Source: Puffinus mauretanicus | Lineage: Eukaryota > Chordata > Aves > Procellariiformes > Procellariidae | Length of the DNA: 64,000 bases | NCBI GenBank assembly: GCA_023333565.1 | Contig: JAJKFH010001585.1 | Span: 620,001-684,000, forward strand | Direction: 5' to 3' | In this document: in pieces, positions 12,535-24,753 of the stretch | Position numbering within the stretch: the stretch's first letter is position 1 | Layout of the letters: every line of letters begins with the position of its first letter | The notes under the pieces: generated by a model | Told to the model about the DNA's origin: nothing | Seen by the model: the letters and a program-made list of their open reading frames with translations, nothing else | The model's database searches: none | Made by a program: the position numbers and the translations under genes

Positions 12535-14131
12535 CCCATAATCCAAGAGGAAGCAGTTAACGACCTGCTATGCCACCTGGATTCTCACAAGTCTATGGGG
12601 CCAGATGGGATCCACCCGAGGGTACTGAGGGAGCTGGCAGAGGAGCTTGCCGAGCCACTCTCCATCATTTACCAGCAGTCCTGGTTAACGGGGGAGGTCC
12701 CAAACGACTGGAGGCTTGCCAATGTGACGCCCATCTACAAGAAGGGCCGGAAGGAGGATCCGGGGAACTACAGGCTGGTCAGCCTGACCTCGGTGCCAGG
12801 GAAGATTATGGAGCGGTTTGCTTTCAGGGCGCTCACGAGCCATGTCCGGGACAACCAGGGGATCAGGCCCAGCCAGCACAAGTTCATGGAAGGCAGGTCC
12901 TGCTTGACCAACCTGATCTCCTTCTATGAGCAGGTGACCTGCCTGGTAGATGAGGGAAAGACTGTGGATGTGGTCTACCTGGACTTCAGTAAAGCCTTTG
13001 ACACTGTCTCCCACAGCATTCTCCTAGAGAAACTGGCGGCTCATGGCTTAGACAGGTACACTCTTCGCTGGGTAAAAAACTGGCTGGATGGCCGAGCCCA
13101 GAGAGTTGTGGTGAACGGAGTTAAATCCAGTTGGCAGCCGGTCACGAGTGGTGTTCCCCAGGGTTCAGTTTTGGGGCTGGTCCTGTTCAATATCTTTATC
13201 AATGATCTGGATGAGGGGATTGAGTGCACCCTCAGTAAGTTTGCAGATGACACCAAGTTGGGCGGGAGTGTTGATCTGCTGGAGGGTAGGAAGGCTCTGC
13301 AGAGGGACCTGGACAGGCTGGATCGATGGGCTGAGGCCAACTGTATGAGGTTCAACAAGGCCAAGTGCCGGGTCCTGCACTTCGGCCACAACAACCCCAT
13401 GCAATGCTACAGGCTTGGGGAAGAGTGGCTGGAAAGCTGCCTGGAGGAAAAGGACCTGGAGGTGCTGACTGACAGCCAGCTGAACATGAGCCGGCAGTGT
13501 GTCCAGGTGGCCAAGAAGGCCAACGGCATCCTGGCCTGTATCAGAAATAGTGTGGCCAGCAGGAGCAGGGAGGTGATGGTGCCCCTGTACTCGGCACTGG
13601 TGAGGCCGCACCTCGAATACTGTGTTTGGTTTTGGGCCCCTAACTACAAGAAGGACATTGAGGTGCTGGAGCGTGTCCAGAGGAGGGCAATGAAGCTGGT
13701 GAAGGGTCTGGAGCACAAGTCTTATGAGGAGCGGCTGAGGGAACTGGGACTGTTTAATCTGGAGAAGAGGAGGCTGAGGGGAGACCTCATCGCGCTCTAC
13801 AACTACCTGAAGGGAGGTTGTAGCGAGGTGGGTGTTGGTCTCTTCTCCTAAGCAACTAGTGATAGGACAAGAGGAAATGGTCTCAAGTTGTGCCAAGGGA
13901 GGTTTAGATTGGACATTAGGAGAAATTTCTTTACTGAAAGAGTGGTCAGGCCTTGGAACAGGCTGCCCAGGGAAGTGGTTGAGTCACCATCCCTGGAAGT
14001 ATTTAAAAGACGTGTAGATGAGGTGCTTAGGGACATGGTTTAGTGGGCATGGTGGTGTTGGGTTGACGGTTGGACTGGATGATCTTAGAAGTCTTTTCCA
14101 ACATTAATGATTCTATGATTCTATGATTCAG
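12535..14131 (+). mobile_element. CR1 retrotransposon, 5'-truncated, RT region kept
   Basis: This copy of about 1.6 kb starts within the RT domain of ORF2 and runs through the ORF2 C-terminus and 3' UTR to the ATTCTATG tail. CR1 is a non-LTR retrotransposon that inserts by target-primed reverse transcription. The left edge is near 12535: the CR1 frame is open from 12541 and a stop lies just upstream at 12529. It is the best preserved CR1 in the window, yet it lacks the 5' UTR, ORF1 and the endonuclease, so it is inactive. Confidence 0.95.
12541..14043 (+). pseudogene. CR1 ORF2 reverse transcriptase fragment with one nonsense codon
   Basis: The frame is about 500 codons long with one internal stop (TAA at 13849-13851); the native TAG is at 14041-14043. 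Numbering from the first ATG (12595), visible RT blocks are [20 protein letters not shown] near 1-20, [13 protein letters not shown] at 128-140 (catalytic Asp130), [10 protein letters not shown] at 185-194, and FADD at 216-219 (13240-13251; catalytic Asp218 and Asp219). The C-terminal region follows from about 300. The internal stop falls where the 10.4-kb copy reads CAA, so it is probably a C-to-T transition. Leu195 replaces the usual Pro after VLG. The ATG at 12595 is an internal methionine, not the native start. Confidence 0.93.
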
Positions 14132-16040
14132 TTCCTTCAGCAGTTTGCACAGTTTCTAAAAATTCTACAAGCCAGCAACCATGGAAACTTACAGCTTTTT
14201 CTCCCACAATAAGCCAATATTTTCTTCATCTCTTTGCTCCATGGCAACTTAAATGAAAATCACTTTCTTCCTTAGAATCATAGAATTTATCTCATCTCTT
14301 ATTACATTTATCTCATCTCTTTATAAATGGTATTAGGTGTATCTTAAAGATTTATTTTCAATGGCACTGAAAACCATCTCCCCATATAATAGAGCTGAAA
14401 TTATTAGGCAAAGCTGTGCACATACATCAATAATTTTTTTTCTTTATTTCTGCTTATTATATTTGAATACTTTTAATGAAAATTATACATTTTTTATATT
14501 TGTTTCTAAATTAATTACTAAACGTTTATTCTACATTGTTTTTTGAAGTGAAGAGTTCAAAAAAATCTATAATCTATTGAATATTTCCTTACAAAAATTA
14601 TTTTTTAAATCATTCTTAATTTCTCCTATGAGTTACAATGTAGCAGTTTCTTTTCTTTTTAATTCTCTTCTCTATCACAACAAAGCAAATTGAGTTGCAT
14701 TCTTGACTGAAATTAGCTAGCATTTCTTATTTGGAATGACAAGAACTTCACTGAAATCCACAAATTAAACACTTGGACTTTCAGGAGCTTGTAAAACTGA
14801 ATGGATTTCCTGACTATCTCTTGTAGACATAAATCTCTTTTTACTTGCAATCAAGTAGGATGTCAAAAACCAACAGAATCTGTTGAAACTGTTTGAAAGG
14901 CTTGTAAAGGAAGTGTTAGCCTTGTTCTTTCATGCAGCATTACTCTTCTTCAGGTAAGTAACACGCTTCCCTGTGCTACAGACTCCTTGAATGTGTCATT
15001 TAAATGTGGGATCATTTTCAGACGATATAGAATCTATATAATAGTTCCTGTGAACTTCCACTGCAAAGAAGTGGACATGTAGCAAGTTGCTAGAGCTCCA
15101 CTAAATCCAGTAATTGTCAAGTTGCTATACTGAGTTTTTGGAAAAGGCAATGAGCGGGAAATACATTTCCCTTTCATTGAAGAGGACAGAAAGGAATAAG
15201 GCAGCTCAACACTACAATTTTTTATTTGTGTTGTGCACCCCTCAGTGTAGTAAAGCATCTTCAAGTCTCTTTTTGAAAGTATGCTTGAAATGTTTTTTTT
15301 AATAGGCACAGCACAAATAATTGAAAATTTTAACAGAGAGAAAGACAGTTGTTAGCTGAAACATTGCTTTAATATATACTACCTCAGTTAGCTAAAGCCC
15401 TGTAGGTTTGCAAAAGGATATCAAGAATTTTGAATTATTCAGATCCCTGGGTACAGTTAACTGCTTCCAGAGTCCTGTGGTTAGTGAAATATTCACTATC
15501 GTAAACTATCTGTGGATAATAGAAGTTGCTCATATTCAGCAGAGATGTAATCCCCTGAAAATTATGATAGTACTTTGTATTTCTCCAGTTCTGACAGAAT
15601 TAACAGCCATCCAACATCCAAGAAAGAAAAGTAGATGTCTTTATAATTCTGATGATATACAGAGCAATGGATCAAAAGTGAATAGACCATGGGGGTTTTC
15701 AGTTTTGTTTTGTTTTTCGGACTAGATTCCTTTATTCAAGTAGAAGGCAAGATAAGATTTTGAAATAAATGCTGTGGATTGAACCATGGTGATTGAAATA
15801 TTGATTTCTTTACTACACTGTCTGTAAACTAACGAGTTAGAGTAACCTGGAGTAAACTTTTGTCAGAAATGTGAGATTTTATTTTTTCTTTTATATCATC
15901 AAGTCTGTGGCTGTAAAGACATGATCAGACTAAGTTGGAAAAAGTCCATCTATTCAAGAAAAGTAAAAAAAAGAAAAAAGGTGACTTGGACCAAGTGAGG
16001 AAACAGTGGAATGGGATGACAAGCAAAAAGAGGACAAGAG
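14132..16040. other. Unique DNA, no gene seen
   Basis: I find no supported gene. A 16-bp duplication at 14285-14321 and a splice-signal-like cluster at 14920-14959 are described under findings. The frame at 15408-15725 (105 codons) shows no domain. Confidence 0.55.
14285..14321. repeat. 16-bp direct duplication, period 21
   Basis: ATTTATCTCATCTCTT at 14285-14300 recurs at 14306-14321. It is a local slippage duplication. Confidence 0.85.
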
Positions 16041-16045
16041 AGACC

Positions 16046-16560
16046 TGTCCTGGTTTCGGCTGGGATAGGGTTAAATTTCTTCCTAGTGCTGTGTTTTGGA
16101 TTTAGTATGAGGAGAATGTTGATAACACACTGATGTTTTCAGTTGTTGCTAAGTGCCCTCCTAGTCCAAGGACAGCTCCCGTGCCTACTGACTGAGCTAG
16201 GGACACAAGATGGGAGGGAACATAATCAGGACAGCCAGCCCAGCTGGCTAATGGGGTATTCCATACCATGTGACATCATGCTCAGTAGATGAATGATAGG
16301 CGTGTTCCAGGAAGTATCGATCGCTACTTGGTTATCGGTCAGCGCGGGTGGCGAGCAATTGCATTGTGCATCACTCCTTTTGGATATCCTATCATTATTA
16401 TTATTTCCCCTTTTCTGTTCTATTAAACTGTCTTTATCTCAACCCATGAGTTTTTCTCACTCTTACCCTTCCGATCCTCTCCCCGTCTGACTGCAGGGTG
16501 TGAGGGGAGTGAGTGAGTGGCTGCGTGGTATTTGGCTGCCTGCCAGATTAAACCACGACA
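16046..16560 (+). mobile_element. Solo LTR, ERVL-type (family A, copy 2)
   Basis: This 515-bp element begins TGTCCTGG and ends CACGACA, flanked by perfect 5-bp duplications AGACC (16041-16045 and 16561-16565). It carries TGACATCA at 16271-16278, a degraded TATA position at 16286-16293 and an ATTAAA poly(A) signal at 16422-16427, giving plus orientation. Its middle matches the 8.6-kb copy. No gag, pol or env sequence adjoins it. CR1 sequence begins directly after the right duplication, so it landed in or at the edge of that older CR1. Confidence 0.93.
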
Positions 16561-16565
16561 AGACC

Positions 16566-18405
16566 TCATAATCAACAATGCAGGGCTGAAAGTGGCCAAT
16601 CCCAAGAGTATACATGTAAATAAGGAAGTGCCTACAGGACAACATTATAGGGGAAGCTCTTGTACCTTTTCTGGGAAGTCAGCCAACTGGGTGCCTCTCT
16701 AACCTGCGTGTATATGACATGGGAAAAAAAAAGAAGGAATTAGAGGTCTGCATGCAGTTGAAAGGCTATTATCTCAGTGGGATCATGGAGACGTGGGGGG
16801 TAGCTAATATAAATGAGTCATGCCATGGGTGGATACAGCATCTTTAGGAAGGACAGGGCAGGAAAGCGAGGAGAGGCAGCTGCCCTTTTGTGAGAAAGCC
16901 GTGTGAGTGCATGAAGCTCTGCCTAGGAACAGGTGATGAACAAGCTGAGAGGTTATGGATCGGAATTAGAGGCCAGACCAATGTGGGTGTCATCATTGTG
17001 GTGTCTCCTACAGACCACCTGATCTTCCAACTAATGGTGGAAGCTTCATGTTTGCAGAATCTCATGGTAGACTTTAACCAACCTGATATCCACTGGAAGG
17101 GAAGCACTACAGAGCAGAAGCAATCAAAGAGGTTTCTGGGAGTGCATTAATGACAACTTCCTGACAGAGGCAACTGAAGAAGCAAAAAGGGGAGATGCTT
17201 TGCTGGACCTGATACTTACAAATAAGGAGGCACTGGTCAGGAGTGTGAAGGTCAAGGGCAGCCTTGGCTGTAGTGATCACGAGATCATGGAGTTCTGCAT
17301 CCTGAGAGAAGGAAACTAGGCAAAAAGCAAGATCACAACCCTGGACTTCAGGATAGCAGAGTTTGACCTGTTCAGAGATCTGCTTGGAAGAGTCCCATGG
17401 GATACAGTCCTGGAGAGAAGAGGGGTCCAGGAGAGCTGGTTGATTTTCAAAGAATTCCCTCCTCTAAGCTCAAGGACAGGCAGTCCCGATGAGTAGGAAA
17501 TCAAGTAAAGGCAGATGGAGGCCTGCATGGATGACAAGGAGCTCCAGAATAAACCCACATATAAAGAAGAAGCCTACAAGAGATGGAAGCAGGCTCACAA
17601 AGCCCAGGAGGAATTTAGAGACACTGTCAATGCAATGCAGGGATGAGGTTAGGAAAGCTAAAGCCCATCTGGAGTTGAAACTTGTGAGAGAGACGAAGGG
17701 CAACAAGAAAGGTTTTCTACCAGTTTAACAGCAGCAAAAGGAAGATAGGGAAAATGTGGGTCTGCTACTGAATGGGGCAGGGGACTTGGTGACAAAAGAA
17801 ACAGAAAAGACAGAGGTACTCAATGCTGCCTTTGCTTTGGTCTTTACTGAGAAGATGGGCTTCAGGAATCCCAGGCCTCTATGACCAGTGGGAAAGTCTG
17901 GTGCAGTGAAGACTTTCCTTTGGTGGAGAAGGCTCAGATTAGGGAACTTTTATACAAATTGGACGCATGTAAATCCACAGCATCTGATGACATGCACCCC
18001 TGAGTATAGAGGGAGCTGGCTGATCTAATCTGTTACACCAGATGGTTGTGCTGCCATTCAGAAGGACCTGCACAGGCTGGAAAATTAGGCTGAGAGGAAT
18101 CTCTTCAAGTTCCACAAGGGGAAATACTAAGTCCTGTGCCTGGGGAGGAACTCCCCAGGCACCAGTACAGGTTGGGGGCTGACTGTCTGGAAAGCAGCTC
18201 AGCAGAACTTGACCCTGGGATCCCAGTGGACAACAAGCTGACCATAAGCCAACAATAGACCTTTGCAGCAAAGAAGGGTAACGGGCTGCATTAGGAAGAG
18301 AGTTGCCAGTAGGTGGAGAGAGGTGATCTTTCCCCTCTGCTCAGCACTGGTGAGTTGGGAGCAAATGGAGTTGGGAGCTGGAGTGCTGGGTCTAGATCTG
18401 GGCTC
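16566..18405 (+). mobile_element. Older CR1 copy, ORF2 endonuclease part, RT core deleted
   Basis: This is a degraded CR1 of a different subfamily from the 12.5-kb copy. Recognisable in order are an ORF2 leader, the apurinic-type endonuclease, the EN-RT linker (17.33-17.7 kb), the start of RT (GVHPRV-like block near 17.99-18.02 kb), then directly the post-palm region (IQKDLHRLE-like block from about 18055) and a piece reading GAGTGCTGGGTC...CTGGGCTC near 18380-18405. The RT palm is missing between about 18025 and 18034. No 3' tail is present. It may extend left beyond the LTR at 16046-16560, but I cannot recognise CR1 there. Confidence 0.85.
16860..17370 (+). pseudogene. CR1 ORF2 endonuclease domain, frameshifted
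   Basis: Translation gives MKLCLGTGDEQAERLWIGIR near 16910 and [11 protein letters not shown] near 17068 (usually GDFN, so Gly is replaced). After a frameshift at about 17135-17142 it continues with [10 protein letters not shown] near 17200 and SLGCSDHE ending about 17283. SDH at 17272-17280 carries the conserved Asp and His of the exonuclease-endonuclease-phosphatase fold. A stop (TAG) interrupts the linker at 17317-17319 and more follow. This enzyme nicks target DNA in CR1 retrotransposition; this copy cannot encode it. Confidence 0.82.
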
Positions 18406-19790
18406 TGAAGTGAATAATCCACCACCGTAAATAATTTATTCTTACCAAGAAGGAGTAATTTCTTTCCCAGAAAAAGTAGTGTCTTACTACAATACTTTTT
18501 CATCTAACATTTCCTTGTATGGAGAAAAACTTGTGTAGTCAATCCTTTTATTTTGCTCTCCTAGTTTGACCCCCAATTCTTGCTAAGAGCTTCATGAGCA
18601 GAGACACACAACCAGGAGCAACCCCATGGACTTCTGTTAGCGCTTATAGTTATTGAGATTCAACTTTTTCAGAATTTTATGCAACATGACATCATTAGTA
18701 TTAATTATAAGAAAAACTATTCGCTTTTAATAGCAAAATTGCTTAGAGAGAGGGCATTATAAAAGTTCACTTATTTTCACTTACGAAACTATTTTTGAAA
18801 GTTTAGTGCAAGGTAGGTGCTTCATGGCAATAAAAATTAGATTTAATAGCAATTTCATACGTATTATTTTTAATTAATAACAGAGACCTCAATAAACATA
18901 CAATAAAAGCAAAACACTCTTGTAGAAATAATCAAAGCAAAATGTAAAATGAACTTCATATCCCTTGTCAAATAAATCTCTGATCTGTAAACCACATGAA
19001 ATTCTTATATTGCAAAATTGTTAGCAATTTCCTCATATGGCTATCAGCATTATAGCAAAATAAGCAATCTTGGGAACCCTTTTGCAAATATTTATGAGTG
19101 ATCATGTTAGTTTTGTCTGTGGATAAATTCACCTGACTTTCTGTTTACCTTTTCACAAAGATGCCTCCTGGCTGGAAGAAAGGTAATGTCACCTTAATTA
19201 TGTTCTTGCCTCGGTAGCATAAATTATTTATGCTTTAACATATTTATATTTAACCTTCTCAAGCTTTCATGTCTGTCCTCCAGTGTGTGAGCTCTGTGTA
19301 ACTATTAAAGGAAGCATAGTGTTAAGGTGCATGACCTGGCAATGTTTACTGTTTTTTTTCCCATCATATCTGTTTGTAACATATATCAACTCTGAACAGC
19401 TATGTTAGCCAGCCCAAGAAGATGTAAAGGGGAAACTGTTCTTAGTTGTTTAAGATGGATTAAGATTTTATGTGTATCAAGAAGGTCATTCCAGCTGTTG
19501 CATTGACTTTACCATAGCTGTACAGCTCTGGAGATTGTCAACAGGCAATATGTTAACTTGTCATAGCTAGATCATTAAAACAAAAATTGTCATCATGGGA
19601 CTGAGTGTCTTAAGAGTATCAAAAGTGATAATGCGCCTCTTCCCATAGCCAGTACTTCAGTGAATGACGACTGGATTCCAAACTGCTGACCCAGTACCTG
19701 AAAAAACGATTTCTTCTACTGTGCCTTTTTCCTTGAGTCAATATTAACAGCATCAGGCTCTCAATTAACTGTAATTCCCTGCATTAGGGG
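18406..19790. other. AT-rich unique DNA, no gene seen
   Basis: No gene or further repeat is recognised in this stretch between two CR1 copies. Confidence 0.6.
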
Positions 19791-20386
19791 TCATAGAATC
19801 ATAGAATCATTAAGGTTGGAAAAGACCTCTAAGATCATCCAGTCCAACCATCAACTCAACACCACTATGCCGACTAAACCATGTCCCTAAACGCCTCATC
19901 TACACATCTTTTAAATACTTCCAGGGATGGGGACTCCACCACTTCCCTGGGCAGTCTGTTCCAAGGCCTGACCACTCTTTCAGTAAAGAATTTTTTACTA
20001 ATATCCAATCTAAACCTCCCCTGGCGCAACTTGAGGCCATTTCCTCTCGTCCTATCGCTAGTTACTTGGGAGAAGAGACCAACATCCACCTCACTACAGC
20101 CTCCTTTCAGGTAGTTGTAGAGTGCGATGAGGTCTCCCCTCAGCCTCCTCTTCTCCAGACTAAACAACCCCAGTTCCCTCAGCTGCTCCTTATAAGACTT
20201 GTTCTCCAGACCCTTCACCAGCTTTGCTGCCCTTCTCTGGACACACTCCAGCACCTCCATGTCCTTCTTGTAGTGAGGGGCCCAAAACCAAATACTGTAT
20301 TCGAGGTGCGGCCTCACCAGTGCCGAGTACAGGGGCATGATCACCTCCCTACTCCTGCTGGCCACACTATTTCTAATACAAGCCAG
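19791..20386 (-). mobile_element. CR1 retrotransposon 3' end, minus strand
   Basis: Read on the minus strand this is about 596 bp of CR1, from the ORF2 C-terminal region ([11 protein letters not shown] block at its 5' edge) to the tail, seen on the plus strand as TCATAGAATCATAGAATCAT at 19791. It is collinear with 13.53-14.12 kb and 10.43-10.88 kb. The 5' truncation point is near 20386. No target-site duplication is evident. Confidence 0.95.
19874..20386 (-). pseudogene. CR1 ORF2 C-terminal fragment
   Basis: About 170 codons of the ORF2 C-terminus are open and end at the native stop (19874-19876). Visible blocks include [46 protein letters not shown] and [14 protein letters not shown]. The open frame continues to 20434 into flanking non-CR1 DNA, which is a chance extension. 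RT catalytic motifs and endonuclease are absent through truncation. Confidence 0.88.
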
Positions 20387-20667
20387 AGTCAGAAAGTTAC
20401 AGAATTTGGATGCTTCTGGAGCTGTGGAAAACATACATCACCACCGGCAGCAGATCCAGCTTACTTTCTAGACTGATACTGTTGACGTTCCGGAGTCATT
20501 AGTTACTAAAATTTGTTTCCATCCAGTGCACAGGAGCTCCTGTAAAACAGTTGATAGCTATGCCCCACTTCAACTTTCTGGACAGTAATTTCAATACCAG
20601 AAACTTAAACTTGGCCCCATTGCTTCCTTCTGAGAGAAGTGGTACCACTTCAGAGAAGAAACAGACC

Positions 20668-20745
20668 ACATACACCACACAGACACACAGACACGCAGAC
20701 ACACAGACACAGACATAACCCCCCCCCACAGACACATGCACACGC
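20668..20745. repeat. Imperfect CA/CAGA microsatellite with C run
   Basis: ACACAGAC-type units are interrupted by a run of nine to ten C at about 20719-20728 and then resume. Frames through it on both strands are composition artefacts. Confidence 0.88.
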
Positions 20746-23700
20746 AGAGGCCCTTGCCTGCTGCTGTCCAAAAGCTAAACTTCTAATTTTGAACTGCTCC
20801 CTTACTTTCTCTGCTTGCCCTCTGAACTGGTTACAACACTGTCAGTGGTGAGGAATAGCCATCTTCAGAAGGAAAGTCATCCTATCTTAAATGCCTCTTT
20901 AAGATGACTAGACATAATGTCTCAGGATTATATTACCACTCTCATGTAGGTGACCAGCTCAGACACTTAATTTGCTGAAGGCCTCACTTAGGGCAGATTA
21001 ATTCCACCCGTGGCCACCTTGCTGCGAAAGGACATCTTCTCCAGACTCCTCAGTGGAAACTTTTTCAACATGCAGCACTAGCGACTCACGCTTTTGTCAA
21101 TTATGTGCCTTTATGCACAGTTTGCAAACATGGACAAGTTATGGAATGTGCAGCTGAATGGCTAGTTGCAGTCAAGAGGAATGGGGACAGATAGCTAATG
21201 TGTGTGTTTTCAAGATGTAATTTAATAGAGACTTTTATTAAATCAGTAAAATAGTTGCATTTCTTAAAAATATTAAATTGTCTTATAAATAAAGTGGGTG
21301 TACCATTCAATTATATATCTACTACAAGTTTAGAAATGGCCACTGTTTCCTCCATTGACTGTATGCTTTTAAATAGAGTTCTCTATGTTCTCAACAGAGC
21401 TTCACATTGTACATTGCTCTTTTTCCTTACGAAGAAACTATCCTAATTTATTGTCTCATAATCTATCCACCTAAAAATTGATGAGTTTGTATGGAAAAGA
21501 ATAAAAATCAGTGTTCTATGTCCAGTAAATAGGTGAATTATTTTATTTACATTTTATATGAAACTGTGATCATACAGGTTGAATATTGATTGAAACTGCA
21601 ATTGTTTTGGAGGACTTCCATTTTTTGTGGGTTGGTTGTTGGGGTTTTTTCACTTTTGAATGTAGAGAAAGAACACTTTTGTAGTAAAATATTATGAACT
21701 GGTGAAATCTGAATCAATAAACACCACAATTGGATAGAAAAAATAAAACAAAAAACTCCATCTGTATACGTACATATGATTTTAAGCTCAAAGGAGGGAG
21801 GAAGAAATGAATGTGTTAGCTATGTCCCAGTTTTAAAGGAGTCAATATTTTGGTTGTCATTGTTTCTCATGGCCATGAAACAACAGTTTTCCTATACTGA
21901 CTTCAGCTGCAATATCATGCAAAATTGCACACCACAGGTCCATGCCAAGGAAATTAGTTTTGTTATGACTGCATAATGTTATTTCTGATTTTTCTTGAAA
22001 GCATCCTTATGAAATATAAACTTGATTAGAAAAATGAATACAATAAATATATCATGGCCTCATAGTTAAAATGAAAACATGAAAACATGCACACATGCAT
22101 TGTTACAGTAATAACACCTACTAAACTATTAACTGGCTTTACACGTAATAACAATGCTTGAATATTTCTCAAAGATTGCAGGATTTCTTTTAATAAAAAA
22201 TCTTGAGATTCAGAAACAATTCCATTTCTTTGGTTAATTGCTTTCCTAGACGTGTCCTTGGTCAAACATCACAGCACATGTTTTCTAGAGATGCATCAAA
22301 TTAGCAGGTATACAAGTCATCTATGGAGACTCTCCTGCCCTGAAGCAATGTATTTTGAGACCATAAATTAAAAAAAAGGGTAGTAGACTCAGTATGCTAT
22401 GCACAAAATGAGCACATCTTTATCTCTCTCTAAATAAACATGTTTTAAAAATATCACATAGTATAATTTCTCAGCTTCAACAACTTCCTTATGTCTCCCC
22501 CTCCTTAACTCTTTTCTTAAACACTATAACTCACAAACTTCTCCACTGCACTAATCTTTTAGTGTATCTCTGTCATGACATCTATAAGAAACCAGTCATT
22601 TATGACTCCTAATTCAATAGGAAGTTGGGATCCTTTGTCCTTACTTCATTTAATCTTTATATATAAACAACTTTAAAGTTAAATGTGTATTTTTCTGTGC
22701 TTTTTTTTTTTTTAACATTCCTTCACTGAGCTTGTCAAGAATACAGAGGGGCTATGTATTCTTAGGTATTGGTTTAGTCTAGAAAAATGACTTAAGACAC
22801 TGCAAACAGAGAGTTATGTAAAACATTGGTTCCTATGTCTAAAATTAAAATCTTCCTCTAGCATCCGCTCCACTGTCAGTTATCTCTGCAAGCACTTTTC
22901 CCGCTAAGAGACTTTTGGGTTTTTTTAGTTTAAAATCTCACAAGCAAACTGAAATTTGACTCTCAGCAATTTTCATAATTTCCTCAGTCTTGTTTAACTG
23001 TTCAGTATTTCAGTTATTTTTCCTTTCTAGGCCAAGGTCTTCTAAAAATCTCAGTTCAGTCAGTCATACTTATTTCTAACATTGACTGGACTGGCTCAAT
23101 AGCAAGTGTGGCTGTCACTTCCTTTTCCAAAGACAGTTGAAAGAAGAGATGTTAGGGGTTATCAGAAATCAGTCCTTGATGTAAAACATAGAAACAGTCT
23201 GTGGGTAGAAGGCCTCCCTAATAATTGGTATAGATACTATGCTCTTTCTTTTTACCCAAATTATTTTTTCAGAAATGACATGAATTTAGCATGATGTATG
23301 GACAGAAAGACTGTTACAAGGTTTGAGATGAAAGGAAGCCATACTCTGTGGCTATCTGAACTGGTCACCTAATTCAGTCCTAATAAGGTGGGCATAAACT
23401 GTACAGTGATTTTGAATTGTCATTCATCTGTGTTCTCATCAGAAAAAACAGAGCTAACTTTTCTTACCTTCATTGTTGCTGAAGGAGGTATGGGGGACAA
23501 GAGGAGAAAAACCACTAGAGTAAAATATCCTGTGCATTAAATGTTGTCTTAATTTTAATTTCACTTCAAAGAAAGAACCAAGACCTGGGTGGTTAGGACA
23601 CACTATAGACAGAAAAATTATATAGGCTGAAATGCCCATGGAAAAAGCATGCCAGGTTCTGGAAACAGGTCTTTTATTTTCTGGGCAAAATTTCTGACAG

Positions 23701-24693
23701 CTGTGTAAAAACATAACATTTATAAGAAAATATAATGGCAGCATGAAGAACATCCACTGAACTTCCCCTTCTGGATATGTTTTCAAAAATAATATCTTCA
23801 TTTACTTTGAAAGAACAGTTGAAAGTGCTTTTGGACTTGCATAAATGGAAGTACTTCTTAGCAGTGTGGAGTAAAGTTACTTCAGTAAAAGACTTTAAAA
23901 ACAAAACAAAACAAAAATTATTTCTCCTCAGTTGTTGCCACTGTCTTTTTCTATTCAACTACAACCTGGAAAAGCTGATTTAAGGTTTCTCCTTTTTCCC
24001 TATGCTTCTGTTCTTATTCCAAGATGTTAACTATCCATACACAGGAAATAGTCAGCCATACCACCTAAGTCTTTGACTGAATCTGGTTTATAGGTATTGA
24101 ACTAATAATAGTAATGAGGACAGTGGTGACGTGTTCTTCGATATAATGACAACTAACAGCCTAATTAGATTGAAAAAGGTATTTAAATATTTTGATAGAA
24201 ATGAAACGTCACTTTTTTTGTTGTTTTATTAAGATTAGACACTTAGGTAGTTTCTCTTAATATATTTTATTAATTTATTGTGGGATATTTTAATATTAAA
24301 ATGTGATACAAATGAATCTCATAAATGCAACAAGTTCTGCTCAGAAATTTATTCTACTGAAATTATTTAAGCTTGTTGAACTATTTGTTAGGGAGAACAA
24401 GATGAACAGAATTTGATTGGAGTGCCATTTCAACCTTTCCTCGATGAAAGACTTCCTTTAGTGAAACTCAGTTTCAGTTTGGCTTGCTGCAAATTTTGAA
24501 CCTTCCGTTGATCTTTGGTCAAGTTCTGATCTATGTGCTCAGATGTCCATTTGAAGCTTAGCTGTTTTACGTATTTACACCTGTTCAAATAAAACTTGGC
24601 ACTCCTTCCCAAATTTCCTTCTTGTGGTGTGAATGATCATTACAAAAGGATTCATTCTTAAAACCCTGACCAAGCTTTTCTGGGTGAACTTGT

Positions 24694-24753
24694 CTCTTCC
24701 CCTTCCCTTTCCCCTTCCCCTTCCCCTTCCCTTTCTATTCTCTTCCCCTTCCC
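24694..24753. repeat. C/T-rich (CCCCTT)n tract
   Basis: Imperfect CCCCTT and CCCTTT units with pyrimidines on the plus strand. It is smaller than, and oriented like, the arrays at 37.0 and 42.0 kb. Confidence 0.88.

Noticed and set aside
13165..13896. 243-codon minus-strand frame
   Set aside because: It is the antisense shadow of the CR1 ORF2 frame at 12541-14043, whose RT motifs identify the true strand.
14273..14287. GAATCATAGAAT resembling a minus-strand CR1 tail
   Set aside because: Only about a dozen bases match and no CR1 3' UTR follows.
20066..20476. 136-codon plus-strand frame
   Set aside because: It is the antisense shadow of the minus-strand CR1 ORF2 fragment.
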